NCBI RefSeq assembly: GCF_001424835.1
Contig: NZ_LMCQ01000020.1
Location: 249,384-313,383 of the forward strand
From: Variovorax sp. Root318D1
Lineage (GTDB): Bacteria; Pseudomonadota; Gammaproteobacteria; Burkholderiales; Burkholderiaceae_C
Reading direction: 5' to 3'
Length of the DNA stretch: 64,000 bases
The notes under the pieces are model-generated. The model ran no database searches, was not told the DNA's origin, and saw only the letters and a list, made by a program, of their open reading frames with translations. This document shows, piece after piece, positions 45,659 to 55,241 of the stretch (its first letter is position 1; each line of letters opens with the position of its first letter). The position numbers and the translations under genes were made by a program.

Positions 45659-48600
45659 TCAGTTCACGCTTTGCGCGTCGGACGGTGCCTTTTCGAAAGG
45701 CAGCGTCATCGAACCGAGTTCGCGGCGGGTTTCAACAAGCACCAGCGGACCGGCATCGAGCACGATGGCCGGCGGGCGTTCGCGCGGCACATGCACCGCC
45801 TTCGGCTCGGCGGCCATGGCCGCACGGGCTTGCGCAATGCGCTCGGCGTCGGAGTTGACCCACTGCAGGCCCGAGCTCTCGGCGATCTGCGCCAGTTCGT
45901 TCAGCGGCAGTTCGAAAGGCTGGACCTTCGGCAGCGCGCGGCCGTTGGCGGCTGGCTTGCTGCTGCTTGCGACCACGATGGGCGCCGCGACGGGAACCGC
46001 GACAGGCGTTGCGGCCACCGCAGCGACGGGTGCGGGTGCCGGCGCAGGTGCAATTGCCGGTGCCGGTGCCGGTGCCGGTGCCGTTGCAGGACGGTCGAAG
46101 TAGCTGCGCGGTGCTGGTGCTTCTTCGAACGCTGCGGCGCGAGCTTCGGCATGTTCCGGCTGCTGCCGCACGGGCGCTTCATTCGCGTCGATCGGCGCGC
46201 CAGCCGCGTTGGCTTCGCTCTCGTCGCGCGGACCGCGTTCGCGGCGGTCGCGGCCGTAGCGGTCGCGCGAACGACCGCGGCGCTCTTCGCCTTCACGGCG
46301 CGGCGCCTGCTGCTCGTTGCCACCGGTCTCGCCTTCGTTGTTGCCAGGTGTGACGTCGGCCGGCTCGACGGCGCGGAGACCCGCTTCGTCGGCAGATGCC
46401 GGTGCTTCGCCGTTGGCGAAACGCGGCTGGCCTTCACCGCGGCGATCGCGGCGGCCTTCGCCGCGCTCACCACGCGGGCCGCGCTCGTCACGGCCACCGC
46501 GCGGGGCGCGTTCGGCTTGCGTACCGTCCTCGGCGGCGGCGTTGTCGCCACCGGCCGCTTCGCGCGGTGCTTCGGAAGCATTGCGCTGGTCGCCGCGTTC
46601 ACCGCGTTCACCGCGCTCGCCACGTTCCCGGCGTTCGCCGCGTGCGCGGGGCGCGCGTTCTGCCGGTGCATTGCCTTCGTCGCCGACCGGCGCGTTGGGC
46701 GCCAGTTGCTGTGCTTCGAGGTTGCCGTCGAGTTCGGCAGTCACCGGCCGTGCCTCGCGGCCTTCGCCTTCGCGGCGTTCGCCACGTCCGCCGCGGCGTT
46801 GTTCACCTTCGCGCGGGCCGCGTGCTTCACGGGGTTCGCGCTGCTCGCGGGGCTCGCGTTGTTCGCGAGGCTCACGCTGCTCGCGCGGTTGGGTTGCTTC
46901 GCTGCGCAGTTCGCTGCTGCGGCCTTCGCCACGGCCTTCACCACGGCGCTCGCCACCACGTCCGCCACGGCGTTCGCCGTCGCGGCCACCGGAGCGGCCA
47001 CCGTTTTCGCTGCGGCCTTCGCCACCGCGGCCACCGCGGCGCTGTTCGCCATCGCGTGCACCGCGTGCTTCGCCGTCGCGGCCGGAACGGCCGCCATCGC
47101 GGCGTGCGGGCTTTGGAGCCTCGACGGGAATGACCGCTGGTGCGGGCGCCGGTGCCGGCGTGCCGCCGAACCAGCTCTTGAGGCGGGCGAAGAAGCCCAT
47201 CTCAGCCGGTGCCGGTGCACTCGCCACGGGCGGTGCGACCGGTGCCGGAGCCGTGGCCGCAGTGGCGCGGACGGCTTCAGGCTTGGGCGGCACCACGGGT
47301 GCCGGTGCGTCGGGCAGCACACCCTTGATGACCGGCGTCTGCTTGTTGGTGGGTTCCTGCGAACGGCGCGTGACGGCGGTCGGGTCTTCGATCTCGTCGG
47401 CCATCTTGTAGCTGGCTTCGATGTGGTCGAGGCGCGGATCGTCGTGCTTCAGGCGCTCGAGCTTGTAGTTGGGCGTTTCGAGCGTCTTGTTGGGCACCAT
47501 CAGCACGGTGACGCGCTGCTTGAGCTCGATCTTGGCGATTTCGGGGCGCTTTTCGTTCAGCAGGAACGACGCCACTTCGACCGGCACCTGGACGTGCACG
47601 GCGGCCGTGTTGTCCTTCAGGCACTCTTCCTGAATGATGCGCAGGATCTGCAGCGCGCTCGATTCTGTGTCGCGGATGTGGCCGGAGCCGCCGCAGCGGG
47701 GGCAAGGGATCGACGAGCCTTCCGAGAGCGCCGGCTTCAGGCGCTGGCGGCTCATTTCCATCAGGCCGAACTTGCTGATCGAGCCGAACTGCACGCGGGC
47801 GCGGTCTTGGCGCAGCGCGTCGCGCAGGCGGCTTTCGACTTCGCGGCGGTTCTTCGACTCGTCCATGTCGATGAAGTCGATGACGATCAGGCCGCCCAGA
47901 TCGCGCAGGCGCATCTGGCGGGCCACTTCGTCGGCGGCTTCGAGGTTGGTGCGGGTGGCGGTTTCTTCGATGTCGCCGCCCTTGATGGCGCGGGCCGAGT
48001 TCACGTCGACGGACACCAGTGCTTCGGTGTGGTCGATCACGATGGCGCCGCCCGAAGGCAGCTGCACGGTGCGTGCATAGGCCGACTCGATCTGGTGCTC
48101 GATCTGGAAGCGGCTGAACAGCGCGGCATCGTCGCGGTAGCGCTTCACGCGGGCGGCATGCTCGGGCATGACGTGCGCCATGAACTGCTGCGCCTGGTCG
48201 TAGATGTCGTCGGTGTCGATCAGGATGTCGCCGATGTCGTGATTGAAATAGTCACGGATGGCGCGAATGACGAGCGACGATTCCTGATAGATCAGGAAGG
48301 CGCCCTTGCCGCCCTTGGCCGCGCCGTCGATGGCGCCCCAGAGCTTGAGCAGGTAGTTCAGGTCCCACTGGAGTTCGGGCGCCGAGCGGCCGATGCCGGC
48401 GGTGCGCGCGATGATGCTCATGCCCTTCGGGTACTCGAGCTGGTCCATCGCCTCCTTGAGCTCGGCGCGGTCGTCGCCCTCGATGCGCCGGCTCACGCCG
48501 CCACCGCGCGGGTTGTTGGGCATCAGCACGACGTAGCGGCCGGCCAGCGAGATGAAGGTGGTGAGGGCCGCGCCCTTGTTGCCGCGTTCTTCCTTCTCGA

Positions 48601-48907
48601 CCTGGACGACGAGTTCCTGGCCTTCCCGGATGACGTCCTGGATGCGCGCCTGGTTGGCGGAAACGCCTTCGGCGAAGTATTGCTTGGAGATTTCCTTGAA
48701 CGGCAGGAAGCCGTGGCGGTCTTCACCGTAGTCGACGAAACAGGCTTCGAGCGAGGGCTCGACGCGCGTCACGACGGCCTTGTAGATGTTGCCCTTGCGC
48801 TGTTCGCGCCCTTCGATCTCGATTTCGTAGTCGAGGAGCTTTTGCCCGTCGACGATGGCCAGGCGGCGTTCTTCGGCCTGCGTGGCATTGATCAGCATCC
48901 GCTTCAT
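45659..48907 (-). CDS. rne: ribonuclease E
   Basis: Essential endoribonuclease for mRNA decay and rRNA/tRNA processing; 1082 residues. The N-terminal half is the catalytic core: S1 domain (about 37-120), catalytic aspartates in SVDVNSARA (about Asp303) and DFIDMDE (about Asp346), matching E. coli numbering, and the zinc-link CPRCGGSGH (about 404-412). From about 530 the protein is low-complexity: Arg/Gly/Glu-rich with three 18-bp tandem units, then an Ala/Pro-rich stretch near 950, then a short conserved C-terminal end ([16 protein letters not shown]). That tail probably scaffolds a degradosome and binds RNA. ATG 48907 is chosen; the leader upstream is long and structured. It converges with hemY. 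Confidence 0.95.
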   Translation of the reverse strand: MKRMLINATQAEERRLAIVDGQKLLDYEIEIEGREQRKGNIYKAVVTRVEPSLEACFVDYGEDRHGFLPFKEISKQYFAEGVSANQARIQDVIREGQELVVQVEKEERGNKGAALTTFISLAGRYVVLMPNNPRGGGVSRRIEGDDRAELKEAMDQLEYPKGMSIIARTAGIGRSAPELQWDLNYLLKLWGAIDGAAKGGKGAFLIYQESSLVIRAIRDYFNHDIGDILIDTDDIYDQAQQFMAHVMPEHAARVKRYRDDAALFSRFQIEHQIESAYARTVQLPSGGAIVIDHTEALVSVDVNSARAIKGGDIEETATRTNLEAADEVARQMRLRDLGGLIVIDFIDMDESKNRREVESRLRDALRQDRARVQFGSISKFGLMEMSRQRLKPALSEGSSIPCPRCGGSGHIRDTESSALQILRIIQEECLKDNTAAVHVQVPVEVASFLLNEKRPEIAKIELKQRVTVLMVPNKTLETPNYKLERLKHDDPRLDHIEASYKMADEIEDPTAVTRRSQEPTNKQTPVIKGVLPDAPAPVVPPKPEAVRATAATAPAPVAPPVASAPAPAEMGFFARLKSWFGGTPAPAPAPAVIPVEAPKPARRDGGRSGRDGEARGARDGEQRRGGRGGEGRSENGGRSGGRDGERRGGRGGERRGEGRGEGRSSELRSEATQPREQREPREQREPREQREPREARGPREGEQRRGGRGERREGEGREARPVTAELDGNLEAQQLAPNAPVGDEGNAPAERAPRARGERRERGERGERGERGDQRNASEAPREAAGGDNAAAEDGTQAERAPRGGRDERGPRGERGEGRRDRRGEGQPRFANGEAPASADEAGLRAVEPADVTPGNNEGETGGNEQQAPRREGEERRGRSRDRYGRDRRERGPRDESEANAAGAPIDANEAPVRQQPEHAEARAAAFEEAPAPRSYFDRPATAPAPAPAPAIAPAPAPAPVAAVAATPVAVPVAAPIVVASSSKPAANGRALPKVQPFELPLNELAQIAESSGLQWVNSDAERIAQARAAMAAEPKAVHVPRERPPAIVLDAGPLVLVETRRELGSMTLPFEKAPSDAQSVN
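46056..46079. repeat. GCCGGT hexamer run (x4) in the rne C-terminal coding region
   Basis: Four perfect GCCGGT hexamers in tandem, encoding an Ala-Pro run on the rne strand. The unit is a multiple of three, so slippage would change length but not frame. Confidence 0.7.
46833..46886. repeat. three 18-bp tandem units in the rne Arg/Glu-rich region
   Basis: Units at 46833-46850, 46851-46868 and 46869-46886 each encode a six-residue block of the type Arg-Glu-Pro-Arg-Glu-Gln. They differ by a few bases each, so they are diverged copies of the disordered RNA-binding tail. Confidence 0.75.
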
Positions 48908-49466
48908 GATGCGTTGTCCTTATATGTATCGTTCTACCGGCCCATGACGGGCCAACGATGCACGGACGACGCCCGCGAAACGAGGGGAATTGCCGCTTGG
49001 CCCCGGTTGCTGTCACTGCCGCGGCAAGCGCGAACAGGCCTCTTGAGCGTCAGCTCAAGAAGACAGCCGGGGTGGGGGCGCGTGGATGGGCGCGAGCCAG
49101 ATTCGGTGTTGAGCAGCTATCTTATTGATAGCTGGTTGCGCAATGGTGGCGCGCGGTGCGGATGACTCGATGCCTGAGGCCGCTGGCAGAAGCCAGGTGG
49201 GCCAGCGCAGGCACATTTGAATCAGCAGCATCAACACAAGGGACTCGCTTCGATCCGCCAGCAGCTTGGAAGCTGCAGGCTGGGTATTCCGTATCGGTGT
49301 TTCGTGGGTGTCGGCTTGACTTGGGTGCAGGGTCTGCCACTTTGCGCCATTGCGCGGGGTTTGCAGTCTCGGCGCCAAAGCGGCATCGACCTCGCAGCGT
49401 TGTCCTGGGCGTTTGACTGCAGTGATCTAAACTTCTGTCTAATCAAGCACTTACACGACCGCGCTG
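48908..49466. promoter_or_regulatory. 559-bp rne-rluC divergent region with structured rne leader
   Basis: No gene is supported here. The part next to rne holds two strong hairpins: TCTTGAGC-GTCA-GCTCAAGA (49041-49060) and CAGCTATC-TTATT-GATAGCTG (49114-49134, an A/T-rich 5-base loop), 134 and 207 bp from the rne start. The rluC side is lower in GC and holds a TTGACT (49413-49418) that could be a -35 box, without a clean -10. E. coli rne also has a long autoregulatory leader with a hairpin. Apparent ORFs here look like chance frames. Confidence 0.6.
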
Positions 49467-50564
49467 GTGAAAAACATTATAGGTGCGAAGCAAAGCCCTG
49501 CGGCCGCTCCAAATCCCGCAGATCAAAAAGCCGCGGCCGATGCCGGGGCGCCGCACGTGTCCATCAAATTCATTACCGTGGACGCGGAATCCGCTGGGCA
49601 GCGGCTGGACAACTTCCTGTTCCGCCATCTGAAGGGCGTGCCCAAGACGCATGTCTACCGGATCATCCGGTCGGGCGAGGTGCGCATCAACAAGGGTCGG
49701 GCGCAGGCCGATTCCCGCATCGAGACCGGGGACGTGGTGCGGCTGCCGCCGGTGCGGATTTCGCCGCGTGCCGAAGAGGGCGCCACGGCACCCGCGCCCG
49801 CGCGCGAATTTCCGGTGCTGCTGGAAGACGACGCGCTGATGGCCATCGACAAGCCCGCCGGCGTGGCGGTGCATGGCGGAAGCGGCGTGAGCTTTGGCGT
49901 GATCGAGCAGCTGCGAACGGCGCGGCCGGGCGCCAAGTTCCTGGAACTCGTCCACCGGCTCGACCGCGAGACATCGGGCATCCTGCTGGTGGCCAAGAAA
50001 CGCAGCGCGCTGGTGGCGCTGCAAGACCAGTTCCGCGAGCGCGAGACGGGCAAGACCTACCTCGCGCTGGTCGAAGGTGGCTGGCCCGCCAACAAGAAGG
50101 TGCTCGACGCGCCACTCGCCAAGTACCTGCTGCCGGGCGACGGGGCCGGCGCCGGCGAGCGCCGCGTGCGCGTGGTCGCCAAGGACCATCCCGACGCCAT
50201 GCGTGCGGTGACGCTGGTGCGCGTGCTGGCGCGGTTCACGCTGCCGGGCGATGCCGCGCCGCTGTCTCTGCTGGCGGTCACCATCAAGACCGGCCGCACC
50301 CACCAGATCCGCGTGCACCTTGCATCGGCAGGCCATGCGATTGCCGGCGACGACAAGTACGGCGACTTCGAACGCCAGCGCGTGCTCCATAAACTCGGCC
50401 TCCGGCGCATGTTCCTGCATGCCTGGCGGTTGCAGTTCAACCATCCCGCAACCGGCGAGCGCGTGGCGCTGCAGGCCGGCCTGCCGCCCGAACTGCACGC
50501 ATTGATGCCGCCCCAGGCGCTTGAGGCGCTTGCCCAACATCCCACTCCCACGGCCAATGACTGA
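49467..50564 (+). CDS. rluC: 23S rRNA pseudouridine synthase
   Basis: Isomerises uridines to pseudouridine in 23S rRNA (E. coli RluC modifies positions 955, 2504 and 2580). 365 residues: a leader of about 30 residues, an S4-type RNA-binding domain (about 43-105, AGQRLDNFLFRHLKGVPKTHVYRIIRSGEVRIN) and the RluA-type catalytic domain (about 120-330) with HRLDRETSG and catalytic Asp166. The motif TIKTGRTHQIRVHLA follows. The start is GTG 49467 (MKNIIGAK after initiation); no ATG is nearby. It is divergent from rne, the standard Proteobacterial pairing, and overlaps the HAD phosphatase gene by 8 bp. Confidence 0.93.
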   Translation: MKNIIGAKQSPAAAPNPADQKAAADAGAPHVSIKFITVDAESAGQRLDNFLFRHLKGVPKTHVYRIIRSGEVRINKGRAQADSRIETGDVVRLPPVRISPRAEEGATAPAPAREFPVLLEDDALMAIDKPAGVAVHGGSGVSFGVIEQLRTARPGAKFLELVHRLDRETSGILLVAKKRSALVALQDQFRERETGKTYLALVEGGWPANKKVLDAPLAKYLLPGDGAGAGERRVRVVAKDHPDAMRAVTLVRVLARFTLPGDAAPLSLLAVTIKTGRTHQIRVHLASAGHAIAGDDKYGDFERQRVLHKLGLRRMFLHAWRLQFNHPATGERVALQAGLPPELHALMPPQALEALAQHPTPTAND

Positions 50565-51228
50565 TTCCCCCAGACCCCTTCGTTTCGACCTGATCGCCTT
50601 CGATTGGGACGGCACCCTCTACGACTCCACGCGGCTCATCGTGCGCTGCATCCAGGCCGCCGTGATCGACGTGGGCGGTGCCAAGCCCAGCGAGAACGAT
50701 GCCGCATGGGTCATCGGCCTTGGCCTGGCCGAGGCCCTGGCGCGCGCGGCTCCCGACGTGCCGAAGGAAAAATATGCGGAGCTCGGCGCACGCTACCGCT
50801 ATCACTACTTGCAGCACCAGGACGACCTCGTCCTGTTCGACGGCGTGCTGCAGATGCTCGATGCCTTGCGCGCGCGCGGCCACAAGCTGGCGGTGGCCAC
50901 GGGCAAATCGCGCCGCGGCCTCAACGAGGCGCTGAAGTCGATGGCGCTGCGCGACCGCTTCGATGCATCGCGTACCGCCGACGAGACTTTCGGCAAGCCC
51001 CATCCGCGCATGCTTCTGGAGCTGATGGAAGAGCTCGACATTCCGGCCGAGCGCACGCTGATGATCGGCGACACCACGCACGACCTGCAGCTGGCGCTCA
51101 ATGCCGGCTGCGCCAGCGTGGGCGTGAGCTACGGAGCGCACGAGCCCGAGAGTTTTGACGAGCTGAAGCCGCTGTTCGTCGCGCACTCGGTGGCCAGCCT
51201 CGAGGCATGGCTTCTGGACAACGTCTGA
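50557..51228 (+). CDS. HAD-superfamily hydrolase (phosphoglycolate phosphatase-like)
   Basis: Haloacid dehalogenase-like phosphatase of 223 residues. Motif I DWDGTLYDS holds the nucleophile Asp16 and acid/base Asp18; motif II is in VATGKS; motif III is the lysine near GKPHPRML; motif IV is MIGDTTHDL. A helical cap sits between motifs I and II. It belongs to the Gph/YfhB-like group next to rluC; a substrate cannot be fixed. It overlaps rluC by 8 bp and lies 10 bp before the Rieske gene, all in one operon with the S49 peptidase. Confidence 0.87.
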   Translation: MTDSPRPLRFDLIAFDWDGTLYDSTRLIVRCIQAAVIDVGGAKPSENDAAWVIGLGLAEALARAAPDVPKEKYAELGARYRYHYLQHQDDLVLFDGVLQMLDALRARGHKLAVATGKSRRGLNEALKSMALRDRFDASRTADETFGKPHPRMLLELMEELDIPAERTLMIGDTTHDLQLALNAGCASVGVSYGAHEPESFDELKPLFVAHSVASLEAWLLDNV

Positions 51229-51238
51229 AAATCTCGCG

Positions 51239-51610
51239 ATGAGCGAAGAAGAGCCAATTCCCCTTTGCAACGCCTCGGACCTGGTTGAAGGCGGCCGGGC
51301 CGTGCCTTTCGATGTGGTCTACGGTGGTGAAACCTGCCGCGCCTTTGCAGTGCGCTTCGATGGTCAGCCGCATGCCTACCTGAACCGATGCAGCCACGTG
51401 GCGATGGAACTCGATTTCCAGCCCGACCGCTTCTTCGACGACAGCGGCCAGTGGCTGCTCTGCGCCACGCATGGCGCGGTCTACAAGCCGGACACCGGCG
51501 AGTGTGCCGGCGGCCCATGCCGCGGTGGGCTCGTGAAGATCGCCCTCAGCGAACGTGGCGGGGTGGTGCACTGGCATACTGCCTGGAACCTCCACCCCCT
51601 GACTTTTTGA
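51239..51610 (+). CDS. Rieske [2Fe-2S] protein
   Basis: Small electron-transfer or ligand-binding protein of 123 residues. The Rieske cluster ligands are intact: Cys51-x-His53 in NRCSHV and Cys75-x-x-His78 in LLCATHG. The spacing and the ECAGGPC loop after the second pair fit the soluble Rieske-ferredoxin class. No signal peptide, so it is cytoplasmic. It lies 10 bp after the HAD gene and 2 bp before the S49 peptidase gene. Its electron partner is unknown. Confidence 0.9.
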   Translation: MSEEEPIPLCNASDLVEGGRAVPFDVVYGGETCRAFAVRFDGQPHAYLNRCSHVAMELDFQPDRFFDDSGQWLLCATHGAVYKPDTGECAGGPCRGGLVKIALSERGGVVHWHTAWNLHPLTF

Positions 51611-51612
51611 CA

Positions 51613-52656
51613 ATGACCGACCCGAACCGCACGGAACCTGAGGGTTTTGATCCTTTTGAGCCGGCCACTCCCATTGCGTCCTCGCAGGGCGCGCCACGAA
51701 ACATGGCCAAAGATCCCACGCAACGCCCAGGGTGGGAGCGCGCAACGCTCGAGAAGCTTGCCTTCGCCTCGCTGAACGAGCAGAGGGCCGCGCGCCGTTG
51801 GAAGACTTTCACGCGTCTTTCGTGGCTCGCCTTCTTCATCTTCCTGGTCTGGCTCGCGATGTCGCGCAACGCGCCGAGCGCCGCCAAGACCACGGCCCAC
51901 ACCGCGGTGGTCGAAATCAAGGGCGAGATCGCCAACGGCGGAGACGCGAGCGCGGAATTCGTCGTGGCCGCAATGAAGACTGCGTTCGAGGACGAGGGTG
52001 CCAAGGGCATCGTGCTGCTGATCAACTCGCCCGGCGGCAGCCCCGTGCAGGCCGGCATCATCAGCGACGAAATCAAGCGCCTGAAGGCCAAGCACAAAAA
52101 GCCGGTCTACGCGGTGGTCGAAGAAACCTGCGCTTCGGCCGCGTACTACATTGCCGCGGCCACGGACAAGATCTTCGTCGACAAGGCCAGCATCGTCGGC
52201 AGCATCGGCGTGCTGATGGACGGCTTCGGCTTCACTGGCGTCATGGACAAGGTCGGTGTCGAACGCCGTTTGATCACCGCCGGCGAGAACAAAGGCTTCC
52301 TCGATCCGTTCAGCCCGATGAGCGATGCGCAGCGCGTCCATGCCCAGGCCATGCTGAACCAGATTCACACGCAGTTCATCAACGTCGTGAAGGCAGGGCG
52401 CGGCGACCGGCTCAAGCTGGACACCCCGGGGCTTTTCAGCGGCCTGTTCTGGAGCGGCGAACAAGCCGTGGCGTTCGGCCTCGCCGACCAGCTCGGCAAC
52501 GTGGACTACGTTGCGCGTGAAGTGATCAAGGCCGAAGAGGTGACCGACTACACGCGGCGCGACAACGTGGCCGAAAAGCTTGCCAAGAAATTCGGCGCCG
52601 CGATGGGCGACGCCACGGTGCGTTCGCTGCAGTTCGCCACGCCGGCGCTGCGCTGA
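51613..52656 (+). CDS. sppA: S49 family signal peptide peptidase
   Basis: Inner-membrane serine peptidase of 347 residues that degrades leftover signal peptides. The N-terminal ~75 residues are a charged cytoplasmic tail, followed by one helix (WLAFFIFLVWLAMS, about 74-87). The S49 domain includes LLINSPGGSPVQAG, the nucleophile motif ETCASAAYYIA, and VDKASIVGSIGVLMDGFGF with the catalytic lysine region. It is the short, single-domain form (SppA1-like), half the length of E. coli SppA, and would work as an oligomer. It starts 2 bp after the Rieske stop and ends 7 bp from the convergent MFS gene. Confidence 0.88.
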   Translation: MTDPNRTEPEGFDPFEPATPIASSQGAPRNMAKDPTQRPGWERATLEKLAFASLNEQRAARRWKTFTRLSWLAFFIFLVWLAMSRNAPSAAKTTAHTAVVEIKGEIANGGDASAEFVVAAMKTAFEDEGAKGIVLLINSPGGSPVQAGIISDEIKRLKAKHKKPVYAVVEETCASAAYYIAAATDKIFVDKASIVGSIGVLMDGFGFTGVMDKVGVERRLITAGENKGFLDPFSPMSDAQRVHAQAMLNQIHTQFINVVKAGRGDRLKLDTPGLFSGLFWSGEQAVAFGLADQLGNVDYVAREVIKAEEVTDYTRRDNVAEKLAKKFGAAMGDATVRSLQFATPALR

Positions 52657-52663
52657 GGCTGGC

Positions 52664-53815
52664 TCAGTTTGGGCTGCCGCTGTCCGTGAAACGGGCCGAG
52701 GCGGCCAGCGCCACCGCGAAAACCACGACCACGTAGAGCGCGGCTGTCAGCGAACTGGCCCGCGCCAGCAGGCCGATCACGGCCGGTCCGGCCATGAAGC
52801 CCAGGTAGGCGATGGCCGAGACGGCCGCGATGCCCGTTGCGGCTTCGACGCCGGGCACGCGGGCCGATGCGCCGAACAAAATCGGCACCACGTTCGCGAA
52901 GCCCACTCCCACTCCCGCAAAGCCGATCAGCGCGAGCCAGGGCAGGTCGGTCAGCAGGACCAGCGTCATGGCCGCCGCCGCCAGCACGCCGCTGCCAAAC
53001 AGCAGCGCAGCCGGAGAGAAGCGCGCACGCATCGCATCGCCGCAGAAACGCGCGGCTGCCATGGCGGCCGAGAAGCTGGCATAGGCCAGCGCGGCCTGCT
53101 CCTGCGGGCTGCCGAGTTCCTGATGCATGTACAGCACGCTCCAGTCGTAGATTGCGCCCTCGGCAATCAGGCCCAGCGCGGCGAGCAAGCCCAGCACCGC
53201 GAGCACGCCGCGAGGGAGCCGGAATGCGTGGTCGGCCGGGGAAGCGTCGCCGGCAGCGGGTGGTTTGGGAAGCATGTGCCACGAAGACACCGCCACCACC
53301 AGCACCATGGCTGCCGCAACCCACAACAGATGCGCCTGTGCGCCGATCCCCGCGGCCAATGCCGCGCTGCCGCTTGCGGCGCCGGCCATGCCGCCCAGGC
53401 TGAACATGCCGTGCATGCCGCTCATCAAAGGCTTGCCGCCCTGCAATTCGAGTTGCGCCGCTTCGGCGTTGATGGCCACGTCGAACACGCTGGTGACAAG
53501 GCCGAAGGCCGCCAGCAGCGCCAAGAGGAAGAGATAGCCCGGCATCGCGATCAGCCCCGCCAGCAGCAGCGCATAGACGCAGCCGCAGAGGGCGGCCATG
53601 TGCCGCGGGCCGTGGCGGCCGATCCATCGGCCGGCGCTGGTCAGGCCGAACATCGCGCCGGCACCGGCTGCGAGCAAGGCCAGCCCCAACTCGGCCTCGT
53701 CAATGCCGTAGTGCGCCTTGACCGTGGGAACGTGCACGCCCCAGGTCGCGAAGATGAAACCGGAAGAAAAGAACTGCGCACGCGAGGCCCAGCGGGTGCC
53801 GGCGGTAACCACCAT
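52664..53815 (-). CDS. MFS transporter (YbjJ-like)
   Basis: Twelve-helix major facilitator of 383 residues. The N-terminus (FFSSGFIFATWGVHVPTVKAHYGIDEAELGLALLAAGAGAMFGL) fits the YbjJ-type group; a loop motif GRWIGRHGPRHM follows, with helices VFDVAINAEAAQLELQGGKPLMSGMHGMFSLGG in the middle. The substrate is unknown. It starts 4 bp after the methyltransferase stop on the minus strand, so maf, methyltransferase and MFS form one operon. The 3' end converges with sppA. Confidence 0.82.
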   Translation of the reverse strand: MVVTAGTRWASRAQFFSSGFIFATWGVHVPTVKAHYGIDEAELGLALLAAGAGAMFGLTSAGRWIGRHGPRHMAALCGCVYALLLAGLIAMPGYLFLLALLAAFGLVTSVFDVAINAEAAQLELQGGKPLMSGMHGMFSLGGMAGAASGSAALAAGIGAQAHLLWVAAAMVLVVAVSSWHMLPKPPAAGDASPADHAFRLPRGVLAVLGLLAALGLIAEGAIYDWSVLYMHQELGSPQEQAALAYASFSAAMAAARFCGDAMRARFSPAALLFGSGVLAAAAMTLVLLTDLPWLALIGFAGVGVGFANVVPILFGASARVPGVEAATGIAAVSAIAYLGFMAGPAVIGLLARASSLTAALYVVVVFAVALAASARFTDSGSPN

Positions 53816-53819
53816 CGCG

Positions 53820-54581
53820 TCAGCGTCCGATCGCGAAGACCGCGGGCAGGCGCTCGTCCGTCGGACTTTGCGCCTTGGCGCGCCAGGCCTTTACCGTTTC
53901 GCTGCGCACCTGGGCCGTTGCGAGCGTCAGCCCGCGCGCCACGGCGAGCCGGGTGTTGTGCTGCAACGTTTGCACCAGCGCCTGGAGCAGCGCGGCGTTA
54001 CGGTAGGGCGTTTCGATGAACAACTGCGTTTGGCCGGTCTTGAGGGCCAGCGCCTCCAGTTCCCGGATGCGAACCTGGCGTTCGCCCGAATCCTGCGGCA
54101 GATAGCCGACGAAGGCAAAGTTCTGGCCGTTGAGGCCGCTGGCCGCCAGTGCGAGCAGCAGCGACACGGGGCCGGTGAGCGGGACTACCGTGATGCCAAG
54201 CTCGTGAGCAGCACGCGCCACCGAGGAGCCCGGGTCGGCCACTGCCGGCATGCCGGCTTCGCTGAGCAGCCCGATATCGTGGCCTTCGAGTGCGGCGGCC
54301 AGCAACGGCTTCGCATCGAATTGGCCGGCGTGGTCGCCTTTCTTGTGCACCTCGCGCGGCAATTCGCGAATGTCTTGTGCCTGCAGGGGCGCAGCCAGTG
54401 GAACGACGGCATCGATGCGCTTCAGATAGGCGCGTGCCGACTTGGCGTTCTCGCAGATCCAATGGGTGATGCCGGCAGCAGCCTGCAGCGTACCGAGGGG
54501 CAGGGCGTCCTGCAGCGGCGCCTGTGTTTCGCAGCCGAAATCGAGCGGCGCGGGCACCAGGTAGAGCTTGCCCCGGGTCAC
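53820..54581 (-). CDS. tetrapyrrole-methylase-fold SAM methyltransferase (RsmI-like)
   Basis: AdoMet-dependent methyltransferase of 253 residues. It has the family loops KLYLVPAPLDF at the N-terminus, the nucleotide-binding motif LLSEAGMPAVADPGS, VPLTGPVSLLLALAASG and FVGYLPQD. It resembles RsmI (16S rRNA C1402 2'-O-methyltransferase), but an extra-loop region differs and the usual neighbours of rsmI are not here, so it may be a paralogue. The ATG overlaps the maf stop by 4 bp (ATGA), and the MFS gene follows after 4 bp. The target (rRNA or other) is uncertain. Confidence 0.8.
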   Translation of the reverse strand: MTRGKLYLVPAPLDFGCETQAPLQDALPLGTLQAAAGITHWICENAKSARAYLKRIDAVVPLAAPLQAQDIRELPREVHKKGDHAGQFDAKPLLAAALEGHDIGLLSEAGMPAVADPGSSVARAAHELGITVVPLTGPVSLLLALAASGLNGQNFAFVGYLPQDSGERQVRIRELEALALKTGQTQLFIETPYRNAALLQALVQTLQHNTRLAVARGLTLATAQVRSETVKAWRAKAQSPTDERLPAVFAIGR

Positions 54582-55159
54582 AGCAGATCGACTCCGGCGG
54601 AACGCAGCATCCGGCAGGTGCGGATCAGCGGCAGGCCGATGAGGGCGGTCGGGTCGTCGCTGTCGATTGCGCTCAGCAAGGCGATCCCCAGGCCTTCGCT
54701 CTTGGCGCTGCCTGCGCAGTCGTAGGGTTGTTCGGCCTGCAGGTAGTGCTCGATGGCCGCATCGCTGAGTTCGCGGAACACCACCCGAACCGGCGCCAGG
54801 TCGCGCTGGACGAAGCCCGTGGCTTGGCAGACGACCGCCACTGCGGTCTGGAACACCAGGGTCTGGCCGCGCATCCGGCGCAGCTGGGCTGTGGCGCGCG
54901 CGTGGTCACCCGGCTTGCCGAGCGCCTCGCCGGCGAGGTCGGCCACCTGGTCTGAGCCGATCACCACGGCCTCGGGGAATCGCGCGGCGACTGCCTGGGC
55001 CTTTTCCAATGCCAGGCGCTCGGCCAACTCGCGCGGGGTCTCTCCGCTCTGGGCGGTCTCGTCGACTTCGGGGGGCTGCACGTCGAAGGGCAGGTGGAGG
55101 CGGGCCAGCAGTTCACGCCGATAGCGCGAGGTCGAGGCAAGGATCAAGGGGCGTTGCAT
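54578..55159 (-). CDS. Maf-family nucleoside triphosphate pyrophosphatase (YceF type)
   Basis: House-cleaning enzyme of 193 residues that hydrolyses modified or canonical NTPs to NMP. Motifs: LILASTSRYRRELL at the N-terminus, PPEVDETAQSGETP, VIGSDQVADL with the catalytic aspartate, and PYDCAGSAKSEGLGIALL. The DET and Gly-Ser-Asp residues put it in the Maf family; the position next to yceD-rpmF matches the YceF (m7GTP) subgroup. The ATG 55159 is chosen, with longer frames unsupported. Divergent from yceD by 82 bp and overlaps the methyltransferase gene. Confidence 0.9.
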   Translation of the reverse strand: MQRPLILASTSRYRRELLARLHLPFDVQPPEVDETAQSGETPRELAERLALEKAQAVAARFPEAVVIGSDQVADLAGEALGKPGDHARATAQLRRMRGQTLVFQTAVAVVCQATGFVQRDLAPVRVVFRELSDAAIEHYLQAEQPYDCAGSAKSEGLGIALLSAIDSDDPTALIGLPLIRTCRMLRSAGVDLL

Positions 55160-55241
55160 GGCGACGATTGTGCGTGAGCTGCCAAAAAGCCTTTGGCGGT
55201 GCTCCGCCAATTCCCGCGGCCGGCGCGCTAGACTGGAGCGG

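Noticed and set aside
45614-49165. A 1183-codon open frame on the + strand opposite rne
   Set aside because: Antisense shadow. Third-position GC bias removes stops; the translated protein is a low-complexity Phe/Ala/Arg series without any motif.
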